From Hymenobacter psoromatis (GTDB lineage Bacteria; Bacteroidota; Bacteroidia; Cytophagales; Hymenobacteraceae), in assembly GCF_020012125.1 (NCBI RefSeq), contig NZ_JAIFAG010000001.1, forward strand, positions 4,588,001-4,652,000: a stretch of 64,000 nucleotides of DNA, read 5' to 3'. Of this stretch, positions 34,648 to 43,269 are shown in pieces. Position numbers and translations under genes: made by a program. Each line of letters opens with the position of its first letter. Positions within the stretch are counted from its first letter, which is position 1. Below the pieces are notes generated by a model that saw only the letters and a program-made list of their open reading frames with translations, was not told the origin of the DNA and did not search any database.

Positions 34648-35745
34648 ATGAAGCGGTTACTTACTCTTTTACTTTGCTTGTGCACGTTCGTCGGCTCTGC
34701 GGCCGAACCCACCGAAACGGGCAAAAAAGGGGAGGCATTTAACCCCGGCGAAGTTATTTTGCACCACGTAGCCGACTCGCACGAGTGGCACTGGTTTAGT
34801 ACCGACAATGGCAACTTTGTCAGCTATTTTCCTATAATTGCTTATCAGCCTAGTAAAGGCCTCTCGGTATTTTCGTCTGAAAAAATTGCCGAAGGCAAAA
34901 CCCACGACAATTTTAAGCTCGAAGATGAGCGTCTCACTACCCTCGACGGCAGCAAGGTCTACGACTTTTCCATTACCAAAAACGTAGCTGCGCTGGCCGT
35001 GAGCAGTTTGGTATTGCTCATCGTGTTCGCCTCAGTGGCTAGGTCCTACAAGCATCGGGTAGGGCAGGCCCCTACCGGCCTGCAAGGATTCTTAGAGCCG
35101 TTCGTCATTTTCATCCGCGACGAGGTAGCCAAAAAAAGCATTGGCCCCAAGTACGAGCGCTACATGCCGTACCTGCTCACGGTGTTCTTCTTCATTTGGT
35201 TTAATAACCTGCTGGGCCTCACGCCTGGCGCAGCCAACCTCACTGGCAACATCGCCGTGACGCTGATGCTGGCCACGCTCACGCTGCTCATTACCCTTTT
35301 CAGCAGTAACAAAAACTACTGGACGCACATCTTCTGGACGCCCGGCGTGCCCCTACCCCTGCGGATTATTATGATTCCGGTAGAGGTGATTGGCGTGATT
35401 ACCAAGCCGTTTTCGCTCATGGTGCGGCTATTTGCCAACATTACGGCTGGCCACATCATCATCCTGAGCTTCATCAGTCTCATCTTTATCTTCCGCTCGG
35501 CAGCTACGGGTCTTTTTTCGGTGCCATTCGGACTGTTCATCAGCGTGTTGGAATTGTTGGTTTCGATTCTGCAAGCCTACATCTTTACCTTGCTCACGGC
35601 CATGTACATCGGCGGGGCGGTAGAGGAACACCACGACGATACCCACGCCGCAGGCCACGAGCACGACGACTACGGCTTTGCTGAAGAGCGCCGGGGTGGC
35701 TCCAACATAGCCCACCTCGACCGGCCCGACGTAGCGGCCCACTAA
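34648..35745 (+). CDS. atpB: ATP synthase F0 subunit a
   Basis: Forms the half-channels that pass protons to the c-ring. The 365-residue protein has an N-terminal hydrophobic signal-like segment, an acidic/His-rich periplasmic domain (about 20-120, typical of Bacteroidota atpB), and five helices. The essential Arg lies in FSLMVRLFANITAGH (about residue 260), and FVIFIRDEVAKKSIG and NNLLGLTPGA mark the family. A His/Asp-rich cytosolic tail follows (HHDDTHAAGHEHDD). A perfect hairpin lies just after the stop. Confidence 0.96.
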   Translation: MKRLLTLLLCLCTFVGSAAEPTETGKKGEAFNPGEVILHHVADSHEWHWFSTDNGNFVSYFPIIAYQPSKGLSVFSSEKIAEGKTHDNFKLEDERLTTLDGSKVYDFSITKNVAALAVSSLVLLIVFASVARSYKHRVGQAPTGLQGFLEPFVIFIRDEVAKKSIGPKYERYMPYLLTVFFFIWFNNLLGLTPGAANLTGNIAVTLMLATLTLLITLFSSNKNYWTHIFWTPGVPLPLRIIMIPVEVIGVITKPFSLMVRLFANITAGHIIILSFISLIFIFRSAATGLFSVPFGLFISVLELLVSILQAYIFTLLTAMYIGGAVEEHHDDTHAAGHEHDDYGFAEERRGGSNIAHLDRPDVAAH

Positions 35746-35750
35746 GCTAG

Positions 35751-35780
35751 CCCGGCTGCCTGCCCGCAGGCAGCCGGGTT
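35751..35780 (+). terminator. Intra-operon hairpin between atpB and atpE
   Basis: CCCGGCTGCCTG (35751-35762) is perfectly complementary to CAGGCAGCCGGG (35767-35778), with a 4-base loop and only a short T-containing tail. Likely partial terminator or processing/stability stem. Confidence 0.65.
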
Positions 35781-35834
35781 GTATTTCCCTTCCCCCAGTT
35801 TTCTCCCTACTTCTACACACATTTCTTTTTTACC

Positions 35835-36095
35835 ATGCTTCTTTCGTTGTTGCTGCAAGTTGTTAATTCGGTTGGTCTGGCTGTAATGGGTGCCGGTATT
35901 GGTGCCGGTCTGGCTATCATTGGCGCGGGCCTGGGTATTGGCCGCATCGGCGGTAGCGCGATGGAAGCTATTGGCCGCCAGCCGGAAGCATCCGGCAAAA
36001 TCCAGACGGCCATGCTCATCGTGGCGGCACTCATTGAAGGAGCAGCCCTGTTCGCGGTCGTAGTCTGCCTGCTTATCGCGCTGAAACTACAGTAG
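35835..36095 (+). CDS. atpE: ATP synthase F0 subunit c
   Basis: The 86-residue two-helix proteolipid forms the rotating ring. The essential carboxylate is Glu68 in VAALIEGAALF, and the polar loop IGRQPEASGK links the helices. The Gly-rich first helix (MGAGIGAGLAIIGAGLGIG) is intact. There is no Na+-type Glu-Ser/Thr ligand pair after the Glu, so proton coupling is more likely. Bracketed by two strong hairpins, which could raise its expression relative to neighbours. Confidence 0.97.
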   Translation: MLLSLLLQVVNSVGLAVMGAGIGAGLAIIGAGLGIGRIGGSAMEAIGRQPEASGKIQTAMLIVAALIEGAALFAVVVCLLIALKLQ

Positions 36096-36109
36096 TCGTG
36101 GCGGTATAG

Positions 36110-36156
36110 CCCGGCGCGGCTGGCTTCCCCGCGGGGAGCCGGCCGCGCCGGGTTTT
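36110..36156 (+). terminator. Strong hairpin after atpE
   Basis: CCCGGCGCGGC..TCCCC (36110-36130) pairs with GGGGAGCCGGCCGCGCCGGG (36133-36152) with one bulge, followed by TTTTC. It looks like an intrinsic terminator placed inside the atp operon. Confidence 0.75.
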
Positions 36157-36288
36157 CGTTCGGCTGAAATGCTGCTTTAGCTGTTAAGTCAAGCTAAATC
36201 AAAGGCTTCGGCAACTTATCTGCCGTTGCTCGCCGTTACCCGGTGCCCCATAGCGGGCGCTCCACCACCCCCGATATTTGCCGTTTGT

Positions 36289-36783
36289 ATGCAGCTTATC
36301 ACCCCCGAATTTGGTTTGCTTTTCTGGCAAACTGTGATTTTTCTTCTCCTGCTTCTCCTGCTGGCGCGCTTTGCCTGGAAGCCAATCTTGGGCTCCCTCA
36401 AAGAACGCGAAGACAGCATTGATGCGGCCCTGAAAATGGCCGAAAACGCCAAGCTGGAGATGCAGAGTCTAAAAGCCAGCAACGAAAAGCTGCTGGCCGA
36501 TGCCCGCCACGAGCGCGACCAGATGCTGAAGGAAGGCCAGCGCATTGCTAACCAGCTCGTGGAGCAGGCCAAAACCACGGCCGTGGAAGAAGCCAACCGC
36601 ATCTCGCAGCAGGCCCGCGAAGCCATCCAGCAAGAAAAAAACCAGGCGCTGGCCGAAGTTAAAAATACCGCCGCTCAACTTAGCATGGACATTGCCGAAC
36701 GCGTACTGCGCCGTGAACTGGCTGACCCCGCCGCCCAGCAACAACTGGTGGATGAGTACTTGAAAGATGTTAAACTGAATTAG
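36289..36783 (+). CDS. atpF: ATP synthase F0 subunit b
   Basis: Peripheral stalk. The 164-residue protein has one N-terminal helix (FWQTVIFLLLLLLLARFAW) and then a long charged coiled coil to the C-terminus (ILGSLKEREDSIDAALKMAE onward). ATG 36289 is chosen over an earlier in-frame ATG because it begins right at the helix, and a -7-like GATATTTG (36272-36279) lies just before it, suggesting its own promoter. Confidence 0.95.
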   Translation: MQLITPEFGLLFWQTVIFLLLLLLLARFAWKPILGSLKEREDSIDAALKMAENAKLEMQSLKASNEKLLADARHERDQMLKEGQRIANQLVEQAKTTAVEEANRISQQAREAIQQEKNQALAEVKNTAAQLSMDIAERVLRRELADPAAQQQLVDEYLKDVKLN

Positions 36784-36860
36784 TGATTAATGTTTAGTGA
36801 TTAATTTTCAGTTAATTAGCTCACCAATCACTAAGTGCTAATTGTTAAGCAATACACTAA
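36781..36860. repeat. AT-rich hairpin spacer between atpF and atpH
   Basis: The spacer is made of repeats such as TTAGTGATT (36794-36802) and its complement AATCACTAA (36826-36834), with GTTAATTAGCTCACC between. It starts at the atpF stop codon and is far AT-richer than the flanking genes. Confidence 0.6.
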
Positions 36861-37424
36861 ATGGCCGACGAACGAGTAGCCTCCCGCTATGCCAAGTCCT
36901 TGCTGGATTTGGCGCAGGAGCAAGGGACCCTGGCAATGATTAAGCAGGATATGGACCTGCTGGCCACGACGATGGCCGGCAGCCGCGACCTGCGTCTGCT
37001 GCTGCGCAACCCCATCGTGAAGCACGATAAGAAGCTCAGCATTCTCACCGCCATTTTCCAGGGCAAGGTGTCGGATATGCTGATGCGCTTCTTCCAGATT
37101 CTGACCAGCAAAAACCGTGAGGCGGCGCTGGAACATATCGGCGACGAGTTTTTAATTCAGTATAACTCCTTGATGGGCGTGCAGGTAGCCGAAGTTACCT
37201 CAGCTACCCCCCTCAGTTCGGCTACCCGTGCCGAAGTAGAGCGAATGGTGAAGCAGCAAACCGGCCTGGCCGAAGTGTCGCTCACTGAGAAAGTGGACGC
37301 CTCGCTGATTGGCGGCTTTGTGCTGCGCGTGGGCGACCAGCAGATTGATGATTCGGTGAAAGGCAACCTGCGCCGCCTGCGCACCTCGCTCACCAATACT
37401 ACCTTCCAACCTAGTCTAAATTAA
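36861..37424 (+). CDS. atpH: ATP synthase F1 subunit delta
   Basis: Connects the peripheral stalk to the F1 head. The 187-residue protein begins with the typical RYAKSLLDLAQEQG and ends with the IGGFVLRVGDQQIDDSVKGN block. Length is normal. Starts after the AT-rich hairpin spacer and ends 8 bp before atpA. Confidence 0.95.
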   Translation: MADERVASRYAKSLLDLAQEQGTLAMIKQDMDLLATTMAGSRDLRLLLRNPIVKHDKKLSILTAIFQGKVSDMLMRFFQILTSKNREAALEHIGDEFLIQYNSLMGVQVAEVTSATPLSSATRAEVERMVKQQTGLAEVSLTEKVDASLIGGFVLRVGDQQIDDSVKGNLRRLRTSLTNTTFQPSLN

Positions 37425-37432
37425 TTACTATC

Positions 37433-39016
37433 ATGGCTGAAGTACGCCCGGACGAAGTATCCGCCATCCTGCGGCAGCAGCTGTCCAATTTCAAATCGGC
37501 TGCCGAGCTGGAGGAAGTTGGTACGGTGCTGCAAGTCGGCGACGGTGTGGCCCGCATCTACGGCCTCTCGCACGCCCAGTCGGGCGAGCTGATTGAGTTT
37601 GAGAACGGCCTGCAAGCGCTGGTGCTCAATCTCGAAGAAGACAACGTGGGCGCGGTAATGCTCGGCGATTACGGCGATATCAAAGAGGGCGCGACCGTGC
37701 GCCGCACCAATAAAATCGCGGCTATCCAGGTCGGCGAGGGCATCGTAGGCCGCGTAGTAAACACGCTGGGCCGGCCCATCGACGGCCGCGGCCCTATCCA
37801 GGGCCAGACCTATGAGATGCCGCTGGAGCGCAAAGCCCCTGGTGTAATCTTTCGCCAGCCCGTGACTGAGCCGTTACAAACCGGCATCAAGGCTATTGAT
37901 GCCATGATTCCGATTGGCCGCGGCCAGCGCGAGCTGATTATCGGCGACCGCCAGACTGGCAAGTCCACGGTAGCCCTAGATGCTATCTTGAATCAGCGCG
38001 AGTTTTTCGAGCGCGGCGAGCCCGTGTTTTGCATTTACGTGGCCATCGGCCAGAAAGCCTCGACGGTAGCCCAGGTAGTGCAGGCTCTCACCAAGGGTGG
38101 AGCTATGGATTACACGGTAGTGGTGTCGGCTTCGGCCTCGGACCCCGCGCCGATGCAGTTCTACGCCCCCTTCACTGGGGCCGCTATCGGCGAGTACTTC
38201 CGCGACACGGGCCGCCCGGCGCTGGTAGTATATGATGACTTGTCGAAGCAGGCCGTAGCCTACCGCGAGGTGTCGCTGCTACTACGCCGCCCGCCGGGCC
38301 GCGAAGCCTACCCCGGCGACGTATTTTACCTGCACAGCCGCCTGCTGGAACGCGCTGCGAAAATCAACGCCTCGGACGAGATTGCGCGCAACATGAATGA
38401 CCTGCCCGAAAGCCTGAAGCCACTGGTGAAAGGTGGCGGCTCGCTCACGGCCCTACCCATTATCGAAACGCAGGCCGGCGACGTATCAGCTTACATTCCG
38501 ACCAACGTAATCTCGATTACGGACGGGCAGATATTCCTCGAAACCAACCTCTTCAACTCTGGTGTGCGCCCTGCTATCAACGTAGGTATCTCGGTAAGCC
38601 GCGTGGGTGGCAATGCCCAGATTAAGAGCATGAAGAAGGTAGCGGGCACGCTGAAGCTCGACCAGGCACAGTTCCGTGAGCTGGAAGCCTTCGCCAAGTT
38701 TGGTTCCGACCTTGATGCCTCAACCAAGCTCACTATCGAGCGCGGCCGCCGCAACCTGGAGATTCTGAAGCAGCCCCAGTTTTCGCCCGTCAAGGTGGAG
38801 GACCAGGTAGCTATCATCTACGCTTCCACTAACGGCCTGCTCGATACCGTGCCCGTGAATCGGGTGCGCGAGTTCGAGGCGGAATTCCGCCAGGTGATGC
38901 AGGCCCGTCACCCCGATGCCCTCCAGGCCCTCAAAGCCGGCAAGCTGGATGATTCCGTAACCGGAGCCATCCGTCAGACGGCCAAGGACGTGGCGGCCGG
39001 CTATGCGGCGAAGTAA
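37433..39016 (+). CDS. atpA: ATP synthase F1 subunit alpha
   Basis: Non-catalytic nucleotide-binding subunit of the F1 head. Walker A GDRQTGKS (about residue 170), the VGDGVARIYGL N-terminal crown strand, the arginine-finger region PAINVGISVSRVGG and the C-terminal helical domain are all present, 527 residues. Followed by a perfect 39-bp inverted repeat before atpG. The beta (atpD) and epsilon (atpC) genes are absent here and must lie elsewhere, as is common in Bacteroidota. Confidence 0.98.
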   Translation: MAEVRPDEVSAILRQQLSNFKSAAELEEVGTVLQVGDGVARIYGLSHAQSGELIEFENGLQALVLNLEEDNVGAVMLGDYGDIKEGATVRRTNKIAAIQVGEGIVGRVVNTLGRPIDGRGPIQGQTYEMPLERKAPGVIFRQPVTEPLQTGIKAIDAMIPIGRGQRELIIGDRQTGKSTVALDAILNQREFFERGEPVFCIYVAIGQKASTVAQVVQALTKGGAMDYTVVVSASASDPAPMQFYAPFTGAAIGEYFRDTGRPALVVYDDLSKQAVAYREVSLLLRRPPGREAYPGDVFYLHSRLLERAAKINASDEIARNMNDLPESLKPLVKGGGSLTALPIIETQAGDVSAYIPTNVISITDGQIFLETNLFNSGVRPAINVGISVSRVGGNAQIKSMKKVAGTLKLDQAQFRELEAFAKFGSDLDASTKLTIERGRRNLEILKQPQFSPVKVEDQVAIIYASTNGLLDTVPVNRVREFEAEFRQVMQARHPDALQALKAGKLDDSVTGAIRQTAKDVAAGYAAK

Positions 39017-39040
39017 CTGATTAGCAAGTAGTAAGACTAC

Positions 39041-39129
39041 CATTGCGAGTAAAGCGAAGCAATCGCATCCGAACGAAATCGCCCGCGTTCATTTCGTTCG
39101 GATGCGATTGCTTCGCTTTACTCGCAATG
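39041..39129. repeat. Perfect 39-bp inverted repeat between atpA and atpG
   Basis: Arms 39041-39079 and 39091-39129 are exact reverse complements, with an 11-base spacer (CGCCCGCGTTC). The arm begins CATTGCGAGTAAAGCGAAGC. A degenerate relative lies at 8393-8489 and a fragment at about 3847. This resembles a palindromic mobile repeat (REP/MITE-like), inserted inside an operon. Confidence 0.85.
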
Positions 39130-39145
39130 ACATTTTAATTTCAAT

Positions 39146-40048
39146 ATGGCCTCTTTAAAAGAAGTTCGTTCGCGCATCCAGTCCGTCAGCAGCACGCAGC
39201 AGATTACCAAAGCCATGAAAATGGTGGCGGCGGCCAAGTTGCGCCGGGCTCAGGACAATATCATTCGGATGCGGCCTTACGCTCAGCGGCTAACCAGCAT
39301 CTTAGCCAACCTGACCCGCACCACTACCGACGAGGTAGTGAGTGAGTACGGCCAGGTGCGCGAGGTGCGCCGGGTACTCATCATCGCTATTACCTCCGAC
39401 CGCGGCTTGGCGGGCGCGTTCAATACCAACGTATTTAAGGGGGTGGCCGCGCTGATTAAGGAGCGCTACGCCAGCTTACCGAAGGATAATATTACGCTGC
39501 TGGCCATCGGCAAAAAGGCGCACGACTACTACACGCGGCGCGGCACGAAGCAGGTGGGCGATTACACCCACGTCTTCGCGCAACTCTCTTTCGACACGGT
39601 GCGGCCGGCGGCCGAGGTAGCGATGGATGGCTTCGTGGCCGGCACCTACGACCAGGTGATAATGGTTTACAATGAGTTTAAGAACGTGGCGACGCAGGTG
39701 GTGAACGCCGAGCAGCTGCTACCGCTGGTGCCTACCAACGTGCCAGCTGGTACGCCCAGCGCCAACGCGCCCGAGACCAGCATCGACTATATTTTTGAGC
39801 CCAGCAAGGAGGAGATTATTAAAACCTTGATTCCGCAGAGCTTGAAAATTCAGCTCTACAAAGCCGTTTTAGAGAGCAACGCCTCGGAGCACGGCGCGCG
39901 CATGACGGCAATGGACAAGGCAACCGACAACGCGGGCGAGCTACTTAAGTCCTTGAAGCTGATGTATAATCGTACCCGTCAGGCAGCCATTACGACCGAA
40001 ATTCTCGAAATCGTGGGTGGGGCCGAAGCCTTGGCAGCGAGCCGCTAG
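39146..40048 (+). CDS. atpG: ATP synthase F1 subunit gamma
   Basis: Central rotating shaft. The 300-residue protein starts with the family pattern LKEVRSRIQSVSSTQQITKA and KMVAAAKLRRAQ, contains ITSDRGLAGAFNTNV and ends with MYNRTRQAAITTEILEIVGGAEAL. Length is normal for Bacteroidota. Separated from atpA by the palindromic element; a terminator follows at 40068-40103. Confidence 0.97.
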   Translation: MASLKEVRSRIQSVSSTQQITKAMKMVAAAKLRRAQDNIIRMRPYAQRLTSILANLTRTTTDEVVSEYGQVREVRRVLIIAITSDRGLAGAFNTNVFKGVAALIKERYASLPKDNITLLAIGKKAHDYYTRRGTKQVGDYTHVFAQLSFDTVRPAAEVAMDGFVAGTYDQVIMVYNEFKNVATQVVNAEQLLPLVPTNVPAGTPSANAPETSIDYIFEPSKEEIIKTLIPQSLKIQLYKAVLESNASEHGARMTAMDKATDNAGELLKSLKLMYNRTRQAAITTEILEIVGGAEALAASR

Positions 40049-40067
40049 GACAGCAAACAAGTTAAGT

Positions 40068-40103
40068 AAAAGCTCAGCAGCAGTAGTGCCGCTGAGCTTT
40101 TTT
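40068..40103 (+). terminator. Terminator of the atp operon
   Basis: AAAAGCTCAGC (40068-40078) pairs with GCTGAGCTTTT (40091-40101) and runs into further Ts. Confidence 0.85.
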
Positions 40104-40231
40104 GGTGATAGCTCGTGCCGATTCGGCTGAGTGGCAAAAGAATGCGTTGGCTAAGGATGGGATACAACTAAAAATTACCGAGCTTTACCGGTACGTAAGT
40201 GGGTAGCTGCCTGCTGCATAGTCCTTACCTT

Positions 40232-42187
40232 ATGAAACGCCTACCTGCCGGAAGAACTGCTGCTGGCTGGGTAAGTTGGTTGGGGTTATTGCTGGTATTG
40301 GTGTTGACCAAGCCCGTAGCGGCTCAGCTACCGGAGTTGCCCGACCGGCCGACGAACGAACGCGACAGCCTGAGCAAGCTGCTGCAAGCCAATCGGCCCG
40401 CCGATACGATACGGGTAAACCAACTAAATGCGCTAGCCTTCGCCCTGCGCACTAATGAAGCGGCCCAGACACGCCAGCTGGCCCTACAAGCGCTGCACTT
40501 GGCGCAGCGTCTGGGCTACGACCGGGGATTGCTTAATGCGCATTTCAGCTTGGGCTATTACTACCGGGGTAGTAGCAAGTACGACTCGGCTATCTACCAC
40601 ACGCAGCAGGCGTTGCGGCTGGCCAGTAAAACCCACGGTGATTACGACCGCACGCGCGGGCTGTACAATCTGGCACGCATTTACTACGACAAAGGAGATT
40701 ATAGTAATGCCCTGGCTACCAATATGCAAGGTTTGGCGCTGGCGCGCGCCATCCACAACCGCAAGGCCGAAGCGTTTCAGCTTGTGCAGTCGGGCCTGAT
40801 AAAAACGGCGCTGGGCGAATGGGAGGCGGCCCGCATGGAGTTCGACCAGGGGCTACGCATTAGCTCAAGTATAAACGATTATATTGGAATAGGCCGCGCA
40901 TATGGCGGGCTGGGCGATATGAACCGCCAGCAGGCACGCTGGAATCTGGCGGGTCAGTATTATACTGAAGCGGCGGCGAGCTACCAGCACGTTTATAACA
41001 GCACTGGCCTGCTGGCGGTGCAGCTTGATATCGCCGAAATGGAAGACCGCCAGGGCAACCACGAGGCCGCCCGGCGCGCGGCCGTGCGCGTGCTGCGGCT
41101 GACTAAGCAAGCCGGTATGTACAAGTCGGCCATCCAAGCCCGGCTGTTGCTGGCGCGCATCTACCTGGCTGCTGGCCGGCCCGATAGTGCCCGGCTGTAT
41201 AGCCAGCGTAGCTTGGCAGCTACCCTACGCAACGGCCTGCGCCCCGAAACGCTGGAGGCCGTCCGCCTACTGGCCCAGGCTCATGCCCAACGCGGCCAGT
41301 GGGATTCAGCTTACCATTACCAGGTGCTGGCCGGCTTGTACGTGGATAGCCTGACGGGCGAAGCCACCCGGCGCCGGGTAGCGGGCTTACAAGGGCAGGC
41401 GGCCCGCAGCCAGCAAGCGCATCAGCTGCTGCTGTTGCAGCAGCGCAGCCGCTTGCAGGCGCAACAGCAAGAGCTGGCGCGCCTGCGCTACCGCCAGCAG
41501 GCCGGGGCACTAGCGGGTCTGGCGGGCTTGGTGCTAGCCCTAAGCGCGGGTCTACTCTGGCACTACCGCCGCCGCGAGCGCCACCGCCAAGAGGAACTGC
41601 GCACGCGCATCGCCGCCGACCTGCACGATGAGGTAGGCAGCATCCTGACCCAGATTTCCATGCAGAGTACCCTGCTGCGCGAAGGGGGCTACGCCCATGC
41701 GCAGCAGCAAGCCTACCTCGACCAGATGGCGGAGGCCAGTCGTCGCGCCGCCCGCCAGATGAGCGATGCCGTGTGGAGCATCGATGCCCGCTACGACTCT
41801 GCCGGTAGCCTGCTCGACCGCCTGCGTGACCATGCCCACGAGGTGCTGTCGGCCGCGGGCCTCGAAATTGATTTTGGAGCCGACCCTGGCCTGACGGCCG
41901 TGACGGTGCCGCTGGCTACCCGCCAGGCGCTGTACTACATCTACAAAGAAGCGCTGCACAACGTGGTGAAGCACGCCTACGCCCAGCAGGTGCGGGTGCG
42001 CCTGCGGCGGGTGGGCCGGCTCCTGGAGTTGGAAGTGCAGGATGACGGCCGGGGCCTGCCCCCCCACGTGCGTACCGGCGGCCAGGGCCTGGCCAATATG
42101 CGGATGCGGGCCACCGCCGTGGGGGGCAGCGTCGCGCTCGGTAGCGCGGGGGCCGGCACGGAGGTAGTAGTGCGACTGCCGCTCTGA
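40232..42187 (+). CDS. TPR-containing sensor histidine kinase (HisKA_3 type)
   Basis: Membrane sensor kinase with a signal peptide (LLLVLVLTKPVAAQ), periplasmic TPR repeats (about residues 50-390, for example NAHFSLGYYYRGSSKYDSAI), one helix (LAGLAGLVLALSAGLLWHY), then the phosphoacceptor helix with DLHDEVGSILTQISMQSTLL and an HATPase domain (NVVKHAYAQQ, VQDDGRGLPP, GQGLANMRMRA). This layout is common in Bacteroidota. The partner regulator starts 134 bp downstream on the same strand. ATG 40232 begins the signal peptide. Confidence 0.92.
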   Translation: MKRLPAGRTAAGWVSWLGLLLVLVLTKPVAAQLPELPDRPTNERDSLSKLLQANRPADTIRVNQLNALAFALRTNEAAQTRQLALQALHLAQRLGYDRGLLNAHFSLGYYYRGSSKYDSAIYHTQQALRLASKTHGDYDRTRGLYNLARIYYDKGDYSNALATNMQGLALARAIHNRKAEAFQLVQSGLIKTALGEWEAARMEFDQGLRISSSINDYIGIGRAYGGLGDMNRQQARWNLAGQYYTEAAASYQHVYNSTGLLAVQLDIAEMEDRQGNHEAARRAAVRVLRLTKQAGMYKSAIQARLLLARIYLAAGRPDSARLYSQRSLAATLRNGLRPETLEAVRLLAQAHAQRGQWDSAYHYQVLAGLYVDSLTGEATRRRVAGLQGQAARSQQAHQLLLLQQRSRLQAQQQELARLRYRQQAGALAGLAGLVLALSAGLLWHYRRRERHRQEELRTRIAADLHDEVGSILTQISMQSTLLREGGYAHAQQQAYLDQMAEASRRAARQMSDAVWSIDARYDSAGSLLDRLRDHAHEVLSAAGLEIDFGADPGLTAVTVPLATRQALYYIYKEALHNVVKHAYAQQVRVRLRRVGRLLELEVQDDGRGLPPHVRTGGQGLANMRMRATAVGGSVALGSAGAGTEVVVRLPL

Positions 42188-42307
42188 AGCACGGGTGAGT
42201 ACCGGGCGCGGCGACCACCGCCCGAATGGTTTCGATGGCCTGACTGCCAGCTTATGCCGCGAGTATTTTCACATCTTTATGCTATACCAGTGCCTAGGGT
42301 TTGCGCC

Positions 42308-42315
42308 GACCTTTG
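42308..42315 (+). promoter_or_regulatory. -7-like box (GACCTTTG) five bases before a GTG start
   Basis: Within CCGACCTTTGCTCAC. With GTG at 42321, transcription starting about 6 bases after this box would give a leaderless mRNA. Confidence 0.5.
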
Positions 42316-42320
42316 CTCAC

Positions 42321-42959
42321 GTGATAACTCTTGGCATTATCGAAGACCAGGCGGCCATTCGGGAGGCGCTCTGCCAATACCTCGGGGCCCAGCCGGAGTT
42401 TAGCTGCGTGCTGTGCGCAGCTTCGCACGAAGAATTTATGGCCAGTTTGCCCGGCCTGGTGGTACTGCCCACGCTCATACTCTCCGATATTGGCCTGCCA
42501 GGGCGTTCGGGCATCGAGGGGCTGGCCCTGCTGCGGCAGGCGCTGCCCGAAGCTGAGGTGCTGATGCTCAGCGTATATACCGACGCGGCGCGGGTAGTGG
42601 AGGCCCTGCGCGAAGGGGCCATCGGCTACCTCGAAAAAACGACCCCCCTACCCCTGCTCAAAGAACACCTGCTGCAAGTGGCGGCCGGTGGCTCACCTAT
42701 GAGCCCGAGCGTAGCCCGGCATGTCATCAGGCTTTTTCGACCCGCGCCGGCCGCCCCCGCGGCTGGCCTCACCGCGCGCGAGCAAGACATTGTGCGCGGC
42801 ATCGAAGATGGCCTGAGCTATAAGCTCATCGCCGACCGCCTGCACCTCAGCCTCGACACGGTGCGCAGCCACATTCGGCAGGTGTACCGCAAGCTGCACG
42901 TCAATTCCAAGGCCGAAATTATGGCCAAGGCCCGGCAGCGGTCGCTGCTGCCTTGGTAA
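42321..42959 (+). CDS. LuxR-type response regulator
   Basis: DNA-binding partner of the preceding TPR kinase. Receiver domain: LGIIEDQAAIREALC, phosphoacceptor Asp in ILSDIGLPGRSGIEGL, Lys in YLEKTTPLPLL. Helix-turn-helix: LTAREQDIVRGIEDGLSYKL then HLSLDTVRSHIRQVYRKLHV. I chose GTG 42321 (MITLGIIEDQ) over longer frames because the GACCTTTG box at 42308-42315 would sit inside any longer coding region, and the receiver domain normally starts right here. 212 residues, standard for NarL-type regulators. Confidence 0.9.
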   Translation: MITLGIIEDQAAIREALCQYLGAQPEFSCVLCAASHEEFMASLPGLVVLPTLILSDIGLPGRSGIEGLALLRQALPEAEVLMLSVYTDAARVVEALREGAIGYLEKTTPLPLLKEHLLQVAAGGSPMSPSVARHVIRLFRPAPAAPAAGLTAREQDIVRGIEDGLSYKLIADRLHLSLDTVRSHIRQVYRKLHVNSKAEIMAKARQRSLLPW

Positions 42960-43022
42960 ACAAGCTCCCTACACTTACTACCCTTGCTTTCCTTCCGCCT
43001 ACCGCTGCTGCTTTTCTGAGTT

Positions 43023-43232
43023 ATGAACGCCTATTCTTCCATTTGCCCAACTGACGCGCTGCCAGCTACCGTGCTGGCAGCCCGGCAGCGCGAAGTAGAA
43101 ACCGCGCTGCTGGTACAGGCGCTGTGTGGGCAGCGGCCCAGCCCCGCCGCCCAAGTGCAGCTACAGCGCTACGTAGCGGGTGAGCTAAGCCGCGAGCAGG
43201 CCTTTGCTGGGCTCTACGCCGGTATGTACTAA
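43023..43232 (+). CDS. Small VbhA-antitoxin-like protein, paralog of 60933-61166
   Basis: A 69-residue protein. Its second half (RPSPAAQVQLQRYVAGELSR followed by EQAFAGLYAGMY) resembles the VbhA-type motif with PSP..., RYVxGE(I/L)S and an E-x-AF/AL helix. The gene at 60933 encodes a clear relative (QRLQRYLNGEISRAEAF). No Fic toxin lies next to either. The Ser/Thr-xxx-Glu-Gly/Asn inhibitory motif of true Fic antitoxins is not evident, so an antitoxin role is only a resemblance. It starts 63 bp after the LuxR regulator and ends 37 bp before truA. Confidence 0.6.
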   Translation: MNAYSSICPTDALPATVLAARQREVETALLVQALCGQRPSPAAQVQLQRYVAGELSREQAFAGLYAGMY

Positions 43233-43254
43233 CCCGCGCGAACGGGCCGGGGTC

Positions 43255-43262
43255 TATTTTTG
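43255..43262 (+). promoter_or_regulatory. -7 box (TATTTTTG) for truA
   Basis: Exact TAnnTTTG match ending 7 bases before the truA ATG at 43270, implying a very short or absent leader. Confidence 0.6.
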
Positions 43263-43269
43263 CCCACCC

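Noticed and set aside
35835..36095. Subunit c tested as a sodium-type ring
   Set aside because: The Ser/Thr ligands after the Glu that mark Na+-binding rings are missing (IEGAA), so a proton ring is more likely.
37433..39016. Search for atpD and atpC next to atpA/atpG
   Set aside because: After atpG there is a terminator and then a kinase gene; no beta or epsilon gene is present in the window.
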